NCBI GenBank assembly: GCA_902772455.1
Contig: CACYAW010000022.1
Span: forward strand, 1 to 47,378
Direction of reading: 5' to 3'
DNA from: an uncultured Bacteroidales bacterium
GTDB lineage: Bacteria; Bacteroidota; Bacteroidia; Bacteroidales; Muribaculaceae
DNA: 47,378 nucleotides
The notes under the pieces were generated by a model. That model made no database searches. It saw only the letters and a list, made by a program, of their open reading frames with translations, and was not told the DNA's origin. Positions 44,101 through 47,378 of this stretch are shown here, piece by piece. The position numbers and the translations under genes are program-made. Within the stretch, counting starts at the first letter, position 1. Every line of letters begins with the position of its first letter.

Positions 44101-44138
44101 GGCAGGGAATCCAATGGACGGGTTCCCTGCCTGTTTTT
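44101..44138 (+). terminator. Intrinsic terminator
   Basis: Perfect 9-bp stem GGCAGGGAA / TTCCCTGCC (44101-44109, 44123-44131) followed by a T run (44134-44138). Ends transcription of the dockerin gene before the speA promoter. Confidence 0.9.
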
Positions 44139-44159
44139 ACAATTTCATCCTGCGGTTGA

Positions 44160-44189
44160 TTGGTGTTTCCGATAAAATGGCTATCTTTG
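44160..44189 (+). promoter_or_regulatory. speA promoter
   Basis: TTG (44160-44162), 19 bp, TATCTTTG (44182-44189). It matches the Bacteroidetes consensus and lies just behind the terminator of the previous gene. Confidence 0.7.
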
Positions 44190-44236
44190 TGCTCACATTA
44201 TAACCGCATTGTTCAACAAACAAAACTTACCGAGCC

Positions 44237-46153
44237 GTGTCAGCAATCAACAAGTGGCGCATCGAGGATAGCGCCGAGCTCTACAATATCGGAGGCTGGG
44301 GCCTCAAGTACTTCTCCATCAACGAGAATGGCCACGTTACCGTCACACCCAAGAGTTCCTGTGTGCCAGTGGACCTGGCCGACGTGATGGACGAGCTCCA
44401 TTCCCGCAAAGTGACCGCACCAGTATTGTTGCGTTTCCCCGACATTCTGGACAACCGCATCGACAAGATTTCCAGCTGTTTCAAGAAAGCAGCCAAGGAA
44501 TATGAGTACCAAGGCGCCAATTTCATCGTTTATCCCATCAAGGTGAACCAGATGAGGCAAGTGGTTGAGGAAATCATCGGACACGGCAAGAAATTCAACA
44601 TCGGTCTGGAAGCCGGCAGCAAACCCGAGCTGCATGCCGTGCTCGCCAGCAACATGACCGACCTGAACGCCAATCCCGTCATCATCTGCAACGGTTACAA
44701 GGACGAGGGCTACATCGAGCTTGCATTGCTGGCACAAAAGATGGGACGCCGCATCTTTGTCGTCGTTGAGAAACTGAGTGAACTGGAGCTCATCGACCGC
44801 GTTGCCCAGCGACTGCACATCCGTCCCAACATCGGTTTCCGCATCAAGCTGTCGAGCAGCGGCAGCGGCAAGTGGGAAGAAAGCGGCGGCGATAGCAGCA
44901 AGTTCGGTTTGAACACCAGCGAGTTGTTCAGTGCCATCGACTATATGCACGAGCACAAGCTGGAAGACTGCCTCAAACTCATTCACTTCCACATCGGCAG
45001 CCAGGTCACTAAGATTCGCCGCATCAAGAACGCCCTGCGCGAGGCAGCACAGTTCTATGTGCAGCTGGCCAAGTTGGGCTTTGAGGTGGAATATGTCGAC
45101 ATCGGCGGCGGACTGGGCGTGGACTATGACGGCACGCGTTCGGGCGGCAGTGGCCACTCGATGAATTATAGTATCCAGGAGTATGTCAACGATGCTGTCT
45201 ATACGCTCGTCGACGCCAGCAACAAGAACGGCCTCAAGCATCCCAATATCATCAACGAGAGCGGCCGCTCCCTGACAGCTCATCACTCGGTGCTCGTTGT
45301 GGATGTACTCGAGACCACCTCATTGCCCGAGTGGGACGACAAGGTGGACACCGTCAGCGAGAACGATGACGAGCTGGTGCGCGACATCTATGAAATCTGG
45401 GACAAAATCAACCAGGCCCGCCTGCTCGAGGACTGGCACGACGCATTGCAGATACGCGACGAGGCACTGGACCGCTTCTCGCTAGGCCTCATCGACCTGC
45501 GCACCCGCGCCATGGTCGAGAAGCTCTTCTGGTCTGTTGCCCGCGACGTGGACGGCATCGTCCGCAACATGAAGCACGCTCCCGACGAGCTACGGTCAGT
45601 CAGCCGCATGCTGCCGGACAAGTACTTCTGCAACTTCTCACTGTTCCAGTCGTTGCCCGACGCTTGGGCCATCGACCAAGTGTTCCCCGTGATACCCATC
45701 GACCGGCTGACAGAACGCCCCACCCACTTTGCGACACTGCAGGACATGACTTGTGACAGCGATGGCAAGTTGACCAATTTCATCTCGTCCCAGGGTATTG
45801 CCCATTCGCTGCCCGTCCACAAACTCAAACACGGACAGCACTACTACCTGGGCATCTTCCTCGTGGGCGCCTATCAGGAAATCCTGGGCGACATGCACAA
45901 CCTGTTTGGCGACACCAACGCGGTGCACATCAACGTCTTTAAGGACCACTACGAGATTGATCAGGTGATTGACGGCGAGACCGTGGCCGAGGTGCTCGAC
46001 TATGTCGAGTTCAACCCCAAGCAACTCGTGCGCAACGTCGAGACCTGGGTGAGCGAATCCATCCGCTCAGGCAAGATCACCAGCGAAGAGGGCAACGAGT
46101 TCGTGCGCAACTTCCGCAGCGGCCTTTACGGCTACACCTACCTCGAGAAGTAA
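44237..46153 (+). CDS. speA: Biosynthetic arginine decarboxylase
   Basis: 638 residues. PLP enzyme that makes agmatine from arginine, the first step of the spermidine route through agmatine. PLP lysine is Lys102 in VYPIKVNQMRQVVEEII; also GLEAGSKPEL, HFHIGSQ, EYVDIGGGLGVDYDGTRSG and INESGRSLTAHHSVL. The start codon is GTG; no in-frame ATG occurs before residue 51, and the GTG fits the family's N-terminus (INKWRIEDSAELYNIGGWG). A TCTAGA nonamer array fills the gap to truA, so the two are probably co-transcribed. Confidence 0.96.
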   Translation: MSAINKWRIEDSAELYNIGGWGLKYFSINENGHVTVTPKSSCVPVDLADVMDELHSRKVTAPVLLRFPDILDNRIDKISSCFKKAAKEYEYQGANFIVYPIKVNQMRQVVEEIIGHGKKFNIGLEAGSKPELHAVLASNMTDLNANPVIICNGYKDEGYIELALLAQKMGRRIFVVVEKLSELELIDRVAQRLHIRPNIGFRIKLSSSGSGKWEESGGDSSKFGLNTSELFSAIDYMHEHKLEDCLKLIHFHIGSQVTKIRRIKNALREAAQFYVQLAKLGFEVEYVDIGGGLGVDYDGTRSGGSGHSMNYSIQEYVNDAVYTLVDASNKNGLKHPNIINESGRSLTAHHSVLVVDVLETTSLPEWDDKVDTVSENDDELVRDIYEIWDKINQARLLEDWHDALQIRDEALDRFSLGLIDLRTRAMVEKLFWSVARDVDGIVRNMKHAPDELRSVSRMLPDKYFCNFSLFQSLPDAWAIDQVFPVIPIDRLTERPTHFATLQDMTCDSDGKLTNFISSQGIAHSLPVHKLKHGQHYYLGIFLVGAYQEILGDMHNLFGDTNAVHINVFKDHYEIDQVIDGETVAEVLDYVEFNPKQLVRNVETWVSESIRSGKITSEEGNEFVRNFRSGLYGYTYLEK

Positions 46154-46165
46154 TTCTTTAGGGTA

Positions 46166-46201
46166 TCTAGAGCATCTAGATATTCTAGAAATTCTAGATA
46201 A
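46166..46201 (+). repeat. TCTAGA nonamer array, 4 units
   Basis: Four 9-bp units in register, TCTAGAGCA, TCTAGATAT, TCTAGAAAT, TCTAGATAA, between speA and truA, ending 3 bp before the truA ATG. Confidence 0.92.
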
Positions 46202-46204
46202 TCA

Positions 46205-46945
46205 ATGCGATATTTCATCAGGCTGGGTTATAAGGGGGCGGCCTACCACGGGTGGCAGGTGCAGCCCCACGACTCCTCGGTGCAACAGACCATCGAGGAG
46301 GCCATGACCACGCTGCTGCGCACCCCCACCCCCATCACTGGCGCGGGCCGCACCGATGCCGGGGTGAATGCCCGCCTGATGGTGGCCCATTTCGACACCG
46401 AGCAACCCATCGCAGATATCGAACGCTTCATCCACGGCCTCAACGCCCTGCTGCCGCCCGACATCGCCATCTATAGCGTTGCGCCCGTCCATGACGAGGC
46501 CCATGCCCGCTTTGACGCCACCAGCCGCACCTACAAGTACTTCGCCGTCACCCGCAAGGATCCTTTCCGCTACCCATTAAGCTGGAAATGTCCGCCAGAC
46601 CTCGACTTCGAGCTGATGAACCAAGCCGCAGCCCGTTTGCTTGACTACACCGACTTCACTTCCTTCTCCAAACTGCACACCGACGTCAAGACCAACAACT
46701 GTCGCATCACCCACGCCCAGTGGACTCATGAAGACGAACAATGGGTGTTCACCATCACCGCCGACCGCTTCCTACGCAACATGGTGCGTGCCATCGTCGG
46801 AACCCTCGTCGAGGTCGGCCGCCACAAGATGACCATCGAAGAATTCTGCCAAGTCATCGAACGCAAAGACCGCTGCGCCGCCGGCACCTCGATGCCCGGC
46901 CACGCCCTCTTCCTCTGGGACATCACCTATCCGTATAGTATCTAG
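46205..46945 (+). CDS. truA: tRNA pseudouridine(38-40) synthase
   Basis: 246 residues. Makes pseudouridine at positions 38-40 in the anticodon stem of many tRNAs. Catalytic Asp51 lies in GAGRTDAGV; other features are YKGAAYHGWQVQP, ARFDATSRTYKYF, DFTSFSKLHTDVKTNNCRI and FLRNMVRAIVGTLVEVG. The residue after the motif is Asn (GVNA) where His is usual. The stop TAG is part of the first unit of the following nonamer array. Confidence 0.96.
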   Translation: MRYFIRLGYKGAAYHGWQVQPHDSSVQQTIEEAMTTLLRTPTPITGAGRTDAGVNARLMVAHFDTEQPIADIERFIHGLNALLPPDIAIYSVAPVHDEAHARFDATSRTYKYFAVTRKDPFRYPLSWKCPPDLDFELMNQAAARLLDYTDFTSFSKLHTDVKTNNCRITHAQWTHEDEQWVFTITADRFLRNMVRAIVGTLVEVGRHKMTIEEFCQVIERKDRCAAGTSMPGHALFLWDITYPYSI

Positions 46946-47020
46946 AGGATCTAGACAATCTAGAATATCTAGAAAGTTTAGAAAGTCTAGAAAGTCTAGA
47001 GAATCTAGAGAATCTAGAAT
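46941..47020 (+). repeat. TCTAGA nonamer array, 9 units
   Basis: Nine TCTAGAnnn units in strict 9-bp register, one of them TTTAGAAAG, starting inside the truA stop codon. The spacers are nearly all A/G. On the minus strand it reads as an LDSLDFLD-type open frame, which is a repeat artefact. Between it and the rplU promoter I see only AT-rich sequence. Confidence 0.95.
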
Positions 47021-47056
47021 TAATCTTGCCAAATTAAAAAAATGTGGCCCAGGTGC

Positions 47057-47086
47057 TTGTGGGTTCGGGGAATTGTATTACCTTTG
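47057..47086 (+). promoter_or_regulatory. rplU promoter
   Basis: TTG (47057-47059), 19 bp, TACCTTTG (47079-47086), matching the Bacteroidetes consensus. Confidence 0.7.
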
Positions 47087-47092
47087 CACCCG

Positions 47093-47180
47093 CATTAGTG
47101 CCCGCGGGGCTGAGTAAAGTGCCGCACCAGATGGTGTGACCGCCTCAGGGACAGTTATTTAAACTACAAGATTAAACAAA
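47093..47180 (+). promoter_or_regulatory. Structured 5' leader of rplU
   Basis: About 88 nt between the predicted start of transcription and the ATG. It contains CCCGCGGG, paired CTGAG (47110-47114) and CTCAG (47144-47148), and an inner hairpin CACC-AGAT-GGTG (47125-47136). The GC-rich structure stands out against AT-rich flanks and looks like a ribosomal-protein leader; whether L21 binds it is not known. Confidence 0.5.
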
Positions 47181-47378
47181 ATGTACGCAATTGTAGAGAT
47201 TCAGGGACAGCAGTTCCGTGCCGAGCAGGGCAAGAAGTTGTATGTCCACTACCTCGGCGACGAGCGCAAGGAAGGCGACTCTGTAGAGTTCGACCGCGTC
47301 CTTCTCGTGGATGCCGACGGTGCCGTTAAGGTTGGCGCACCTACCGTCGAAGGTGCAAAGGTTGTTTGCGAGGTAAAG
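47181..47378 (+). CDS. rplU: 50S ribosomal protein L21, N-terminal part
   Basis: The first 66 residues, [25 protein letters not shown]..., match bL21, a protein of the large ribosomal subunit that contacts 23S rRNA and L20. The gene is cut by the right edge. rpmA (L27) normally follows. Confidence 0.96.
   Translation, partial: MYAIVEIQGQQFRAEQGKKLYVHYLGDERKEGDSVEFDRVLLVDADGAVKVGAPTVEGAKVVCEVK

Noticed and set aside
46772-47032. Minus-strand open frame with LDSLDFLDFLN repeats
   Set aside because: It is the reverse reading of the TCTAGA nonamer array and overlaps truA antisense; there is no promoter or family match.

Overview
The window is chromosomal DNA from a gut-type member of the Bacteroidales, most like an uncultured Muribaculaceae or Prevotellaceae lineage. 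Support: a SusC/SusD pair, C10 (streptopain-type) proteases, promoters with the Bacteroidetes -7 box TAnnTTTG and a TTG/TTTG -33 box about 19-20 bp upstream, few Shine-Dalgarno sites, and many secreted proteins ending in a dockerin-like double repeat (DVNGDGEVNIADVNAVI). No phage, plasmid, CRISPR or intact insertion sequence was seen.

Layout. 1-390: start of a TPR protein, cut by the window edge. 524-5413 (minus): a dockerin-tagged C10 protease, a small TonB-C protein and an RluA-type pseudouridine synthase. 5511-8776 (plus): a likely housekeeping operon (DUF4250 protein, exonuclease III, AI-2E-type permease, MiaA). 8794-24393 (minus): an accessory block of secreted proteins: two paralogous C10 proteases, CutC, a phosphodiester glycosidase, two paralogous 465-aa propeller-like proteins, a CotH-like lipoprotein and a GH10-like glycosidase; six of these end in dockerin repeats. 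24505-32388 (minus): a SusC-SusD locus with two further surface lipoproteins. 32389-32959: a non-coding stretch with REP-like hairpins. 32960-35934 (minus): GH20 hexosaminidase translationally coupled to a low-molecular-weight phosphatase. 36073-38735 (plus): DUF5715 lipoprotein, HAD phosphatase, AroB. 38750-42183 (minus): DMT transporter, GH53 galactanase, tRNA-Pro(GGG), class II aldolase. 42506-47378 (plus): another dockerin protein, SpeA, TruA, and RplU cut by the window edge.

How it may work together (inference): the SusCD locus plus GH20, GH53, the GH10-like enzyme and the phosphodiester glycosidase suggest use of host or dietary glycans, with C10 proteases attacking the protein part. 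Eight secreted proteins share the C-terminal dockerin-like module, but no cohesin is seen here, so its receptor, if any, lies elsewhere. The second theme is intergenic repeats. Heptamer (nnnTTAG) arrays and nonamer (TCTAGAnnn) arrays start at stop codons and run to, or nearly to, the next start codon. Several palindromes also occupy gene gaps, and one overlaps a predicted promoter. SusD carries a perfect 54-bp in-frame tandem duplication.
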